Source of the DNA: Aphelenchoides besseyi
Taxonomy: Eukaryota; Nematoda; Chromadorea; Rhabditida; Aphelenchoididae
NCBI GenBank assembly: GCA_024699855.1
Contig: JAMPIQ010000003.1
Location: 9,908,227-9,972,226, forward strand
Direction of reading: 5' to 3'
Length of the DNA stretch: 64,000 nucleotides
Below are positions 33,829 to 45,669 of the stretch, one piece after another. Position numbers and translations under genes: made by a program. The notes under the pieces are model-generated. The model was not told the DNA's origin. It made no database searches and worked only from the letters and a program-made list of their open reading frames with translations. Positions within the stretch are counted from its first letter, which is position 1; every line of letters begins with the position of its first letter.

Positions 33829-34798
33829 ATGAGATTTCTCCTGGTTTCCGCAGCTATTTTGTTTCTTGTCGAATCACGACTTATACCCTCGAAAACCCCA
33901 TTACGGTTAGTTGAGACAAGTGATGAGTTCAATTGGAAGATTGCAGATATTTGGTTCGTAACTATCATGCCGATGGATACAATTTCGACGACTTGCCGCA
34001 AAGTTGGGATTGGCGAAATGTTGGTGGTCGATCACTGGTAACGGTAGATCGCAATCAGCATTTGCCTTTCTACTGCGGTTCTTGTTGGGCTCATGGCAAG
34101 TTATTTCGAACAACTACTTACTAGTGATTTAGCGGCTACTCATGCAATCGCTGATCGGCAATATATAAGACAGAACGGTTCGGGAACTCAACCGATGCTT
34201 TCTATCCAAACCATTCTGAGCTGCTCGTCATCGGGTTGTCATGGTGGTAATGCTGAAGTTGTTTACGAATACGCACTCAAGCACAAAGGAATCCCGCCGG
34301 AAACTTGTAATCCGTATCAAGCAAAAGACGGAAGTATGTTATTGTAGTGAATTGATGTCCTAATGAACTTTAGGTTGTGACAAACTTGCCCGCTGTTACA
34401 CCTGTTCACCTACCGAAGGTTGTTATGCGATTCAAAACTACACCACCTACACAATCAGCAGTTATGGTAATTTGGAGAGTGGACCAGAGAAGATGAAAGC
34501 CGAAATTTATCATCATGGACCGATTGCTTGTGGAATTGCTGTCGATGATGCTTTTGAAGCTTACAGTGGCGGAGTTTACATGAACAACGAAACCAGTGTA
34601 TCCATAAATCATTTGATTGAAGTTGCTGGTTTTGGAGTTGATGAGAACGGTGTGAAGTATTGGATCGGTCGAAATAGTTGGGGGATGCCGTGGGGAGAAA
34701 ATGGATGGTTTCGAATTGTGTCAACAGAAAACGAAGGAATCACCGACGCTCATAATCTGTTTATCGAAACGGAATGTTCTTATCCAACCTTGGAGTAA
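33829..34798 (+). CDS. Cathepsin Z/X-like cysteine protease (peptidase C1A)
   Basis: Signal peptide [18 protein letters not shown], a short prosegment, then [29 protein letters not shown] with the catalytic Cys, [43 protein letters not shown] with the catalytic His, and [17 protein letters not shown] with the catalytic Asn. The YCGSCWAH context and the PxTCNxYQAKD block are specific to cathepsin Z, a lysosomal or secreted carboxypeptidase. The prosegment has no Cys, unlike human cathepsin Z, where a prosegment Cys blocks the active site. Three introns: 41 nt, then 34096-34132 with a GC donor, then about 40 nt. The gene lies inside the region bounded by the inverted A repeats. Confidence 0.88.
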
Positions 34799-36326
34799 AT
34801 TTAAGCGTTAAATAAACTTGTGCATCGAAAATTACTCAAGCAATGTAAGCAACCTTGCAATCTCTTAATCGATCAACCAATTCAACACAATTTGCTTTTA
34901 AAAGTAATTTGACGATTAAAATGTTGATCTTACCGTCTTTATAACCAAAATTGGATGTTGAAGAATATGCCACAGGTCTAAACTTATTGGAAACAATTGT
35001 TGAAGAAGATGAAGCGGGCCAAGTTCAAATAAAAAACCAACTCAATACTAAGATCAAAATTGCAACTTTTAGCAATTGAGAAAACTTCTTCACTGGAGAA
35101 CGACGACAATACAAAAGACGATGAGGTTGGTTTTACTAAATAATATTGTTTCGAAAACAAGTAACTTCAGAATGTCAAGTTTTTGTTTGTCGGTGATGTT
35201 CCTAAGCTAAGGAATATGAAAGGGTACAAGTAAATTACAACATGCGCCTTTGTGGATCATCCCTCGATTTGAAAACCGTCAGACAATAATCTCATCTTAT
35301 TCTAACTTTTGCATTTCGCTTTCTCGTCGATTCTGTCTCAACTTTTCAATGAAAATCGTTTTGAGTTCGGTTCTAGGTTGGAAACAACCTTCATTAGGTT
35401 CCAAGCAGTTGCTTTCTTGTGCGATCGGCCTCTTTCTAAGTGAGAGAGGAAAGCAAATATTAAGATGCAACAAATTTAAACACTGTCTAACGACTCGTAG
35501 CTTTGAATCGAATGAACAAGTAGCCTATAGTCTTAGCTGTTTGAACTTCCTAATCAACAGCCTATTTGAATGAAAATAGCGTCTACGAAAACCGAGATGC
35601 AAAACCACAAGATGCTCAAGATGAATAATAGCAGTATCTGTATCTTAGACTGGATCTTAAACCCCATTTGGATCAGCTTTTGTACGACAAGAACATCATC
35701 ATTTAAAACAGCAAGAGTTGATTTATTTCATGAAAAGACAACTGAAAGACAATAGCGGTCAGAATGTAACGACTCCACTTGATATTATTCCAGACAGTTT
35801 TTCTGAATTCAACCCGCCTAAGTGCTACAAACTTTAAAATAAGCTTGTAAATTATAGATCATAGTCCAACTTCTAAAAACATTGAATCTTAAAGTCAGTT
35901 GTTTCAATCTAGTATCCTGTCAGTTGACGATAAGTTTTCGCCAGAAAAAGCATGAAACGTTTTTGCTGTCGAACCAATACTCACGAAGTCTCGACTTTGC
36001 AAACAATTTTGCTTACTCAAAACGACAAATGTAAATACAACCACCCATCATGATGTAAGTCTTATTCCAACAAGAGGCCAACGGGAAAGAGTAAATAGCT
36101 AACTGTTTTATCCGGAATCCATCGGTTTTGTTTTCAACGGTTGCTTTTATATAATTGATGTTGATAATTATAGTTTCGAATAAAGCCAACCAAATGAAAA
36201 TAGCCTGTGATTTTTATTTGATGCATTAAAAGACAACCAATTGAAACAATCAAAGCGCTAAACTTTGAAATGTCAATGAACTTGTGTGAAACAACCAAAT
36301 TCTCGTCGTCTTGACGCCCATATGAC
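34799..36326. other. AT-rich intergenic stretch
   Basis: No gene is supported. One plus-strand frame of 107 codons (35250-35573) has no motif and an unlikely composition. The last ~180 bases are probably the collagen D 3' UTR. Confidence 0.5.
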
Positions 36327-37975
36327 TTAATAGCCTGGAGCTGTGCGTGGAACTGGACAGTGGTCGCATCCACCCTTATTTCCACTTTCTCCTTGTTCTG
36401 AAACAAACAATCCGAATTTAATTGAAGGTACAATCAAACTCACGTCCGGCTTCACCGTTAGGTCCTGGGTTACCAGGAGCTAAAAAGTTATTCATTGAGA
36501 AGTCCACTAAAACCGTTACATACCACCATCGGATCCAGCATCTCCAGGAGGTCCTTGGCCACCGGGGCTGAAATTGAATTGTTATTAAAGCACATCGGTT
36601 GATGGAAACTTACTTTCCTGGTTGGCCATCATTGCCAGCAGGTCCAGGAGGTCTTAAAGAAGAGAGTTATTGATGCCTAAATGTTTTAAATCGCTACCCT
36701 GGAGGTCCGTTTGGTCCTGGGGGTCTGAAATTGAATTGTTATTGATGCATCATTCTTTAAACAAACCCGGGTGGACCGGTCTTTGGTGCTCCTTCGGTAA
36801 CTTGTCCGGGTGCTCCGGGTTCTTAACAGGCAATTAATAAACAATCTTGAAACTTAATCTTACGTCCTGGTTGTCCATCTGAAATGAAATGAATTAGCTT
36901 CAATACACGAATGCATTAATACTTACCATTTCCTGGTTGTCCATTAGGTCCTCTGCAATACATTAAATCAATTACTAAAAAACCGCATTGACACAAACGG
37001 TGGTCCTGGTGGTCCCTGAAAATAATATTTGATTAAACGTTTTGTATTAAGTTATATTACGGGTGGTCCTTGTCCGCCTCCTTGTGCGTCTTGGCCGGGA
37101 GCTCCACTGGAATAAAGAAGTTTAATGTATATAATACTAAAAATATCGCTTACGCGTTTCCATTAGGTCCTTTCGGTCCGGCTGGACCACTAAAAATGCA
37201 TCATTTTGATTACTAAATAGTTGATTCTACGCCTACGCTGGTCCGGGAGGTCCTAGAATTCGAAGGTTTTAAAATGATCGTATTAGAATTGTATTTACCT
37301 GCTGGACATTCTGGAACACATGATGGTCCTTGACTTTGTTGTGGTGAAGCTTGTCCTGGGGCACCATCTGAATATAAAATTAGCTTTGTTCAATTTTTCT
37401 TCACATGCCATTTCCTGGCGAGCCTGGAGCTCCGTCTACAAATTTGTTAATTAGTTTGATTCCAGCAATTAATTACAATACCTTGGCCTGGCTGACCATC
37501 AGGTCCAGGTGGGCCCTAAAATTGATGATTGCATACACGGCTTTCAATTCTACAAGCTTACAGGTGGTCCAGGTGGTGAAACTCCACAGCCACAGCAACC
37601 GCCACCAGATCCACCGCCGGATTGAACGGCACCACCGCTATGAACGGCGCTCGATTCACCGCTGAAATGAGTTATAATACAACTGGAACATCCGAAAAAA
37701 ACGAACCCATAGCCGGCTTGACGAGCGATACGAGGATTCACCGATGAGAGGACTTGAGTGCGGGTGACCTCTTTCCAGATGTTTCCAGATCGTGAGCGAC
37801 AAAAATCGATTTCCGATTGCATGACCGCTTGCATTTGTTGAAGATTGTTGTAGACCAATGGAACGGCCACAACGCACAACAATGTTGCGATAGTCGACAA
37901 TGTAACACCGAAAAAGGCGATACGTCGAAGTGATTCCGCAACCTCACGGTCTTGCTTTGGATCGGAGTGCTCCAT
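36327..37975 (-). CDS. Cuticle collagen D
   Basis: Starts MEHSDPKQDREVAESLRR, then the Col_cuticle_N segment (IAFFGVTLSTIATLLCVVAV), QSEIDFCRSRSGNIWKEV, SSVNPRIARQAGYG (possible processing site), a Gly/Ser-rich linker and CCGCGVSPPGPP. Many Gly-X-Y exons of roughly 15-60 nt fill 36430-37560. It ends GNKGGCDHCPVPRTAPGY, a classic nematode cuticle collagen C-terminus (CDHCPxPRTxPGY) belonging to a different class from B and C. More than a dozen exons are visible. A TATA box lies 42 bases upstream of the ATG. Confidence 0.87.
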
Positions 37976-38016
37976 GATGTGAACGAACTGGATGACTTCC
38001 AAACTCTCAACCCACA

Positions 38017-38026
38017 CCTTTTATAC
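38017..38026 (-). promoter_or_regulatory. TATA box of collagen D
   Basis: On the minus strand the sequence is GTATAAAAGG, 42 bases before the start codon, which allows a very short leader. Strong TATA boxes are common in tissue-specific structural genes such as cuticle collagens. Confidence 0.6.
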
Positions 38027-39715
38027 GCTCTCCTCCAACGTCCCCAATGGCTTTGAAACGTGGGGGCGTGTGTGATGAAGGCGAGAAGAAGGGCGGTGTA
38101 GAAGGGAGGTGAAAGGAGCGCGACGAACAGAGGGACGTTATGGAAAAACAGGCGGAGACAAACAGGTAAACGAAAAAACGAGTGACTTCATCGTTCCTGT
38201 CGTATTGCACATTCCATAACGAACAGAAAAAAAGCGCCGAATCACACGGCCGGTTTGATTGTCGTTGTAATTTGCGCGCAAGGGTCGGGACACGACCGTT
38301 GCATATTCCTGGAGCATCAAAAAAGAAGAATGGGGCGTGACCTGAACGGCGATGTTCATTGTGCATCATTGGTTATGGTCGAACGTTCAGATTTGGTTGT
38401 AAAACCGTTCAAATGACTCAAACGATTCGAAAATCAGTTCCACCAATCAAACGAAATTGCACTTTCATACGAACTCCCAACTCTTGATTTTGCGTTTACA
38501 AATCAGAATATAAACTTGAGCTTGCTGAATGCTCTCCAGAGGTTAATCGATTGATGGAATGAGTGAAAAGTGATGAGCTTAAATGTGGTTTCCGATCGGA
38601 ACTTATCAGTTTGGTTTGTGGATAATCGATTTGTTAAAGTGCTGAATCACATTCCTTCGAGTTGATTGCTCATAATTTTTGAGCGAAATTGACGACGAAA
38701 CAACGAAATTTCAGACAACGGGGAAAAAGTTACCCGAAATTAAGCGACGTCGGGGTTGATGGCTCATTTCTTCGAGTACCCTCTCCTTTTCATTACCCAT
38801 TGTTTTCACTCGCTTTCAACGACAATGAACACAATCGTCTTCAAACTTTAACCGTTTCCTATCGAAGTTCCTCAATAAGCATCGAAGATTATTCGAGTCA
38901 AAGTTCGATTCCTTTCGTTAACAGACGAGTTGTTGTAATAACGATTCGGTTATCCGACTCATGAACGTCGTTTTATGAACAAAGAGCGCAAATGAACGCG
39001 CGACCCGATTTCCGCAGTCTATTGCCCCTTCAAAATTAATCTCTACCCGATTGAGTTCGATCAATCCGCTTGTGTCGAACGTTTGGAGTCTTGCAATTCG
39101 CTTGTGTGTGACCATTAGGGTTTTCCGCATTCGGATTACCAAATCGACATCGCTGACAGACGACATCGATCATGTTGGCAATTAAAACTGATCACCAACC
39201 CTTACAGTTCAGTTATACTTTCCATCCCGAACGTTGCAGCCAAGAATTTGGCGTTGTAAACGAGTAAAAAGCCCCGAGGGCAACAATATTGTGCAGTCAT
39301 CGTTTATGGCAGTTGGCTGTGGAAGAAGAAACGGAAAGTGTTGATTACGACAAACCGGTTTGAATCAATTTGGTCGCCGACAACTTTTCTCGAACCGTTC
39401 AACATCCGCCCAAAAACCCTTTTTTTGGCTGCAACTTTGTAAGTGAAAGTAGCAAACTAAATTCACGGTCTTCTTCATGAGCGTTAAGAAATTCCAATAA
39501 AGTTCTTGACCAATAACATTGTTTTTCGCAATCTCATAAGCAGCGTGCCAATTCGCTGAACAGACAGACGCGAAGGTGTGAAAAAAGTTCTCACAGACAC
39601 TCACGAATTCTGTCGAAATTGCCATCGTTCTTCACGTTCAGCTCGTACGCAACGATGTAAACAACAGCGCAATTCGATCAATTGCAAGAACCGAGTAGAA
39701 CAACCTCGCAGTGGC
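38027..39715. other. Intergenic stretch between divergent genes
   Basis: Lies between collagen D (-) and the small secreted peptide gene (+). No convincing coding frame or repeat was seen; presumably holds upstream control elements for both. Confidence 0.45.
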
Positions 39716-39724
39716 ATTTAAAAG
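39716..39724 (+). promoter_or_regulatory. TATA-like box of the small secreted peptide gene
   Basis: ATTTAAAAG occurs about 38 bases upstream of the ATG at 39762, at the spacing expected for a short-leader TATA promoter. Confidence 0.45.
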
Positions 39725-39761
39725 CCACCAGACAATCTTACTCGATTCGAACTCTCCAGTT

Positions 39762-39988
39762 ATGTTCACTTCGAAGCTTGTTGTCGGGGTCATGTTCGTT
39801 TTTATGGTTATTGTACTAGTTGTCGATTCGGTTCCACGACCTCAGATTATGTTTGGTCCGGGAATGTACGCTCCGAATGCCCTGAATCCACGACCATTTT
39901 ACGGCGGAGGTAAGTTGACTTCACAGTTACTTTCCATTTTGTTTGTTTAGGTGTTGGAGGTCTCTTGGGATCAGTATTGTTCGGTTGA
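39762..39988 (+). CDS. Small secreted Gly/Pro peptide, 61 residues
   Basis: MFTSKLVVGVMFVFMVIVLV is a strong signal peptide. The mature part is about 38 residues: PRPQIMFGPGMYAPNALNPR then FYGGGVGGLLGSVLFG. One 41-nt intron splits a Gly codon in the GGG run. Such short Gly/aromatic secreted peptides in nematodes include neuropeptide-like and antimicrobial peptides, but there are no dibasic cleavage sites, so the role is open. A TATA-like box is present. A terminal Gly could permit amidation. Confidence 0.6.
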
Positions 39989-40214
39989 GCGTTCATTAGT
40001 TCGTATTTATTATACTTTGAATCGAAATAAAACAACTTGTTCCATCTTGTCGTATTCGAAGTTGAACCAATTTTGCATAAAACGCTAAAATTTTACCTTA
40101 TGAATCAATTAGCAATTCAACAAAACCCAAACTGTCTAAGTTCTATCTTCAATTCTGCTCATTTGATTGGTCTTTCTCGTGAAGTTTGTCTGCTCGACGA
40201 TTTCGTTTCGACCA

Positions 40215-41813
40215 ATGGATTTCCGTCGCTTCGTTTTCATCTGCGGTTTGCTGTTGAGTTTGACACTTGAAGCTCATTCGGGTATCGGAACTGATTGCAT
40301 AAAGGGTGATGGTGGTTCAGTGTAAGTTCTTTTAGCGACATGCTTGAAGGCATATAAGGTTGTCTTTTCAGGGAAATTGGCGGAAGCAATTGCAAGAAAT
40401 CAATCAAAGCCAAAATCAAAGTTAAAGGCGAGGATATACACTTCAAAATGACCTACTCAGGCGCAAAGATCGATTCATCATCGTCAGTTATTTTGGTTCA
40501 ACGTATACTCGCTGTTTTATAGAATCGAGTTGAAGGTTGGAACTTGCCAACTTTCAGGTTCCATCTCGCATGATGGTAACCACGGACATCTTCATATTAG
40601 CCGTGAGTTTTGTCTTACAAAATCCGTGTGAGTGGCCATTTGCAGAGGATATCGGTCCCGAGTTTCCTATCAGTGGCAAGTTCAGCAGGGGCGGAGTGTC
40701 GTTCGCCAATGTCCAACAAAAATTCGGCTGCACTGTTACTAAAACTCGAGTGGAAGATGGTTTTGAAGTGAAGATCGAATACAATCCCAAGGACGCAGAT
40801 TTGTCGGGTTTGAAGATTAACTTTGTGAGTGCAAATTGTTCGGTTCGTTAACTTGTTATTTGCAGGATGATGCAGTTCTTGTGAATGTCGACGATGCGAA
40901 CGTGAGTCTTTGGGGGGTCACTGGTTGGCGTCTTTGGGTTACGATCAGTGGATGGTTGGTTCCGAGTTAGGCATTCAAGTCGTAAGTGACTACTTCAGTT
41001 GTGTTTTGGCGATTCTGCTTTCGGCCAGCTCCATCTGTAGTTCTTGTTCGCGTAAGAAGGACCAAAAAAAGAATTCACAACCACCTGCCAATGAGAACGT
41101 GAAATCCGACAAACCACCGAAATTGAAGTCATTGAAGGTGGAATCGAAGAAGTCGAAGAGGTCCGCAAAGCCAACCGTGCCCCAACTTAGCAATGCACCA
41201 ACGGACAAATATGGCGGTAACAAGAACTGGATGATCATTGAGCAGAATTCGGAGCGTGAACCGGTTAAGAAGCCGGATGTTGTTGTAGATAAGGCGGCGG
41301 CCAAATTGCCGGACGAAGTTGCGGACAACACTTTACCAAAAATGGATGAAACGAAAGATGATCCGAATGCGCTTGATCAAATACCCGGAACTTCACGTCA
41401 AAACAATCAAAATATGGTGTGTTCACACGAACAAACGTTCATTTGTTTCCGACCTTCAGACGAACTCCAAAGATGCATCGAAGGATTTCCATTGGCCGAT
41501 CGATTCGTTTACCGCAAATGACATGCTGGCAATGCGTCAAGCTGGAGCCACGAACAACCAAGACGTTTTGAATCAATTTGTTGAGTCGCATCCGTTGCCA
41601 GCTGATGCACTCAACAAAATTGCACGTCCAATGCAGAAATACGCAGAGGAGTTGGAGCAGCAAATCCAACAACCGAACGTTTGTTTTTCGTCGATTTCAA
41701 TGTTTTCAGTCCACGGTTTTCAGGGTCGTCCGATGGAAGTGGAAGAGGATAACTTGAGCATGATTCAGAAGCTTCTTCCGATCATTAGCGAGAAGTGTGC
41801 GAAACAAGAGTGA
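40215..41813 (+). CDS. Type I membrane protein with long Lys-rich cytoplasmic tail
   Basis: Signal peptide MDFRRFVFICGLLLSLTLEA. The ectodomain of about 160 residues has cysteines in GTDCIKG, GSNCKKS, GTCQLSG and KFGCTVT, with beta-rich character. Next come one membrane segment (YFSCVLAILLSASSICSSCS), a Lys-rich stretch (KKDQKKNSQPPANENVKSD), an acidic middle and an Ala/Gln-rich C-terminus (HPLPADALNKIARPMQKYAE). Introns were placed by frame; the one before WMVGSELG uses GATCAG as acceptor, and another needs an unusual ATCGAG acceptor. No family recognised. Expected at the plasma membrane. Confidence 0.6.
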
Positions 41814-42029
41814 AAGTTGTTTGGAAAAATGTCATTTCTCTGTGTAGCAAAATAAAGTTTCCGTAACCAGTTTGGATGTTTACTGCTAGTTCGTCGGCTG
41901 TTGAATTTTTCTATCCAGCCGTTCACAAATTTGCATTCAAGTGGAAGTTGATCCACGAGCTTTCGGTTTACATTCCGAAACTCAGCGGTTAAAATTTGTC
42001 GGCAGAGTTTCCAATTCTTGGCAAACCAA

Positions 42030-43033
42030 ATGTCCATCTACTCGCCGTTTGATCATCAAAATGGAGTGCATTTGCCCATAATTTATGAAGTTTCGTCCAT
42101 GTCAGAGTTGGACGAGACACAAAATGACACTTCCACTTTGAGCGCCAGTCCAATTGATAGTCCGATTCTTGATCGTTGCACATCGTCTACGAATTTACAC
42201 TCCGTTGCTCCAATCGAGCCCTCGAACACTCAAATCGATCATCGCCTGCAGAACGAATATCCAAATCACGACGAAGTCTTTAATCTCCTGCAAGACAACG
42301 AATCTGTCGCTTCCATACATCTCAATCGCGAAGACGACGAATTGAACTTCTTTCTCCTATGGAGCCTCAAAATTGGGATCTCACCGACTATTCCATTACG
42401 CGTAAGTTTGTTTGTTGTCACCACAAAAATTTTCAATTCTCAGGCCATCTACTACGCAATTGCAGTGTTTTATATGTACATTGGTCTTTACCGTTTGAAA
42501 ACTCGAGCCGAAGATTGGGACTATCAAAGAATGAATGAACCAGAACTATGGAATGCTTCTATTCACGTCCCTCACTTCATTGTCGACTTGCTTCTGTTCA
42601 TGTACATTCCGATCTTTGCAATCAGCAGTTTGGTTCTTCTCGATTTGACTTTCACTTTTCCCGAGTGGATCAACTATAACGACTTGATGTGGCCGAATAT
42701 TCTCGCTTATTTCTTTATGTTCACTCAGGTATTTCGCTTTGACTTTTCTGACCTTTGAACTTTAGGTTGTGGTTTTGATTCACACGTTCGTCGAAACAAT
42801 CAATTACATTTTCTTTTTCTTTGCTCATGTCGAAGAAATTTGGTTTTGGACGTTAATTTTATATCGTTTGGGTCTTTTTGCCTTTTACTTCATGGTGAGT
42901 TCAATGCGAATGCTCGTTGTCTGAGCAGCCGTTTTAGATGCTTCAATTCAGCTACAGTACCGGATACAATTCTCGTCTTCTGAAACAGTGGGCATTAAAT
43001 CGCTATCGAAACTATTTGCGTCTCAATAATTGA
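42030..43033 (+). CDS. Four-helix membrane protein, unknown family
   Basis: Starts MSIYSPFDHQNGVHLP. About 110 residues of Ser/Asp/Asn-rich cytoplasmic sequence precede four hydrophobic segments: AIYYAIAVFYMYIGLY, FIVDLLLFMYIPIFAISSLV, a block around NILAYFFMFTQVVVLIHTFV and FWTLILYRLGLFAFYFM. The C-tail is short and basic (RLLKQWALNRYRNYL). Three introns of 38-44 nt. The layout resembles other nematode TM4-like proteins, but no signature is present. AATAAA is near 43050. Confidence 0.6.
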
Positions 43034-43834
43034 ACCTCGAATGTGTCAATAAAAGTTTTTTGCAGTTAAATTAGTGGTGTGTTGGATAAACTTGTTAGTG
43101 CTAGTTTACTTCGTTCTTATGATCAATTCTACGACTTGCAATAAGATCGTCAACTGTTGAATTCGTTAGTCAATAGGCCTCCAAAATGATTCCATTGGCT
43201 ATCATGTTTACCTGTGGTTGTTGTTATTAGCACGAGAGCATTTTATCTTTTAAGCGCCCGAACAAAACAAAAACCTTTAGAATGACATTCCAAAAAGCCG
43301 TCTAGCGAAATTATTACTGAAGTAATCAACGAGTTCCTCTTCCACTGGCAAAAACGATCGAAAGCCTGTAGACATTAGATTCAATCTAAACGTTTCCAAT
43401 AAACATCAAATCAACTCTCCTTCTGTGACAGATTGACAGTCAGCAGCTCGATCAGTTTAAGGACTTGACATTTGGAAAAACTAATGGCTCAGCTTTTACA
43501 CAAGAATTCAAAATTGATTTTGGGATTTCGCTACACGTTTATTTTTCTCGACTGCTGAGTGAGTAGTTTTCGTTCAGATTTTTGCTCTTATCAAGTGGAT
43601 TTGACGATTTCCGTTGAGTTTTCAGCTGTTGAAATTCGAGCGTATCTAAGAGTTTGATCCGAAAATAATCGAAAGTTTTGGGCGAACATGCTCACGTGAA
43701 AACATTTTGTTCTTTATGAGGGCGAGCAAAAAGTTGGCAACGCCATCAAAGACATGATCGATAACCCGAGTCAAAATAATTATAAAAGAACCAAATAAAC
43801 CTAAAAGATTATGTGTTTTTTCAAATGTGTGTCC
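43034..43834. other. Intergenic stretch beside the right repeat A
   Basis: No gene seen. The last ~50 bases show weak similarity to the outer end of family A copies, so the right element may extend leftward in diverged form. Confidence 0.4.
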
Positions 43835-44521
43835 AATAAATTCGAATCGGCCAACAATCTACTGTCCAATTTCATGTAAAGAATATGACCCGAAGCTAAC
43901 AGCTCAGTGATTGTTGACGTCTCGGTAGATGTGATTGCGTTCTAAAGAACGCTGCCAATCGCGTTCAAATTCAGAATTACCTCGGGGAAAGCCTGGAAGT
44001 GAGAAAACAATATGATTGGAACGCCGATCAATTAATGAAATTGTTCTCTTTTGTCTACCGAGAGATGTCAACCGCCGTCTCAGTTCCTATCACTAGTAGC
44101 GACTGCATATTTGACTGCGGGTACCGCCTTCTGCAGCTTCGACGGGCTCATTCGAGTAGCATATAAACCCTGGAAATGAGTCCAAACAGTCACTCCATCG
44201 TCTCATTCCTTTCCTAGTCATTCCTTCTCTACTCATTCCTCTGCTCTTCTCTCCACTGGTCGATCAACGCACTAATATCATGCACTGTTCACGTTTCAAC
44301 TAGTGCATGAAATTAGTGCGTGGGATGGCCAAGCGGAGAAATCGAAGAGCAGACTCCCAGTCCAACTACTCGGATCGTTTGACCGTTCCGTTCCCATCCT
44401 CAGGTCACTCTTCAGTTTTGTGCGAGTGTCCGTGGGTATGAGCGAGGATGGAATAACGACTATTTCATGTCAATCTGCTTTGTTTTGTCAACTCTTTCAA
44501 CGCTCAATTGTGCTCTTTAGC
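43835..44521 (+). repeat. Repeat family A, right copy
   Basis: 687 bases that are the reverse complement of 31778-32464 with one mismatch. It contains the hairpin at 44268-44320 (19-base arms CGCACTAAT.TCATGCACT with a 15-base loop) and a CATATAAACC box. The same short frame as the left copy is present here on the plus strand. Confidence 0.85.
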
Positions 44522-45467
44522 CGATCATATGATTTCTTTGCTATGAAACCAGAAAGTTTTTGTTACTAAATTTGTGTAGGAAACAGTTTTAATTTACAAA
44601 TCAACGTTCAACTCTCTCCAGAGCTCTTGATTTTTTATCTTCAAACTTTTACGCCCAATTGGTTTTCAGTGCAGATCCGAAATTTACTCAGCGAATGCAC
44701 ACGAAACATTTTTCTGACAAACATCGACGGCAACTGACAGCGACGAGATTGATTGGAAAAGCGCAAAAAAACAAAGATGAACATGTATTTGATATCGCAA
44801 TGAATCAAGTGTGAAAGTCTCGAGAAATCATTTGCTTGCGGTTAATAAAGGTTACAATCTGGATATATCATAATCCAACATTCATGGTCTTAAATACCAT
44901 AAAGCGACGTCTATTCACGTGCGTCGCAGGTTATCAATAGCTGAAGTTTACTGACAACATTATTCGTTGACAACTCGCAAAAGCGTCACATGCAATTGAA
45001 GGAATAAGCTTCAAAATGCATGTCGTGAATTGCATCCCGATCTTATTGATAAGAATCTGAATAAGCGACGAAGGTCCGGTTCGGGAGTTTTTGTTTGCTG
45101 ATACACACACTTCACAGATTTCCTCATTTCTCCCTCATCCTGTTTTCCAGATCGATTCTTTTGCTAGATCAGTGAATGAACAAAACGAAGATCAAGAAAC
45201 TTCTAATCGCCGCGTTAAGATCAATGGAGACGGGAGTAAACGTTTGATTTTTTGAACTGATGGATTCGTCACGTTTTTTCTCATCTGCTCGGAATCAAGA
45301 TTTACGAGGCGGACAATTGTTGATAAGCAGAGGACGGAAATCTCGTTTTGTCCACAGAAACACTTGGAGTTCCGTTCCATCGACCACGCCCTTCGATGTT
45401 TCAATCGACCGCCTACTTACATTCATAACACTCGTCGATTAACGCGTTTCTCGGATTGCTGATCAAC
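44522..45467. other. Intergenic stretch before the His/Arg-rich peptide gene
   Basis: No gene supported; a 70-codon minus-strand frame near 45192-45404 has no recognisable feature. Confidence 0.4.
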
Positions 45468-45475
45468 TATAAAAG
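45468..45475 (+). promoter_or_regulatory. TATA box of the His/Arg-rich peptide gene
   Basis: TATAAAAG stands about 200 bases upstream of the start codon. A TTTTCAG at 45655 suggests a 5' UTR intron between the two. Confidence 0.5.
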
Positions 45476-45669
45476 CTCAACAACGCGTCTAATCCAGCAT
45501 CCATTCAGCTTTCTCTTCTTTTCATTGTTTCAACGAAGAGCACGATTCGAGCTTTTCGGTTACTACTGTATAACTTTTATAAGCGTTGCGATATTACTCA
45601 TGTTTGAGAATCAAGTTTTCCAACTCTGCTCAAATGATTTCAATTGTTTTCAGCTTGCCAACTCAGAAA

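Noticed and set aside
35250..35573. 107-codon frame in the AT-rich spacer
   Set aside because: No motif, no splice partners, and composition typical of AT-rich non-coding DNA.
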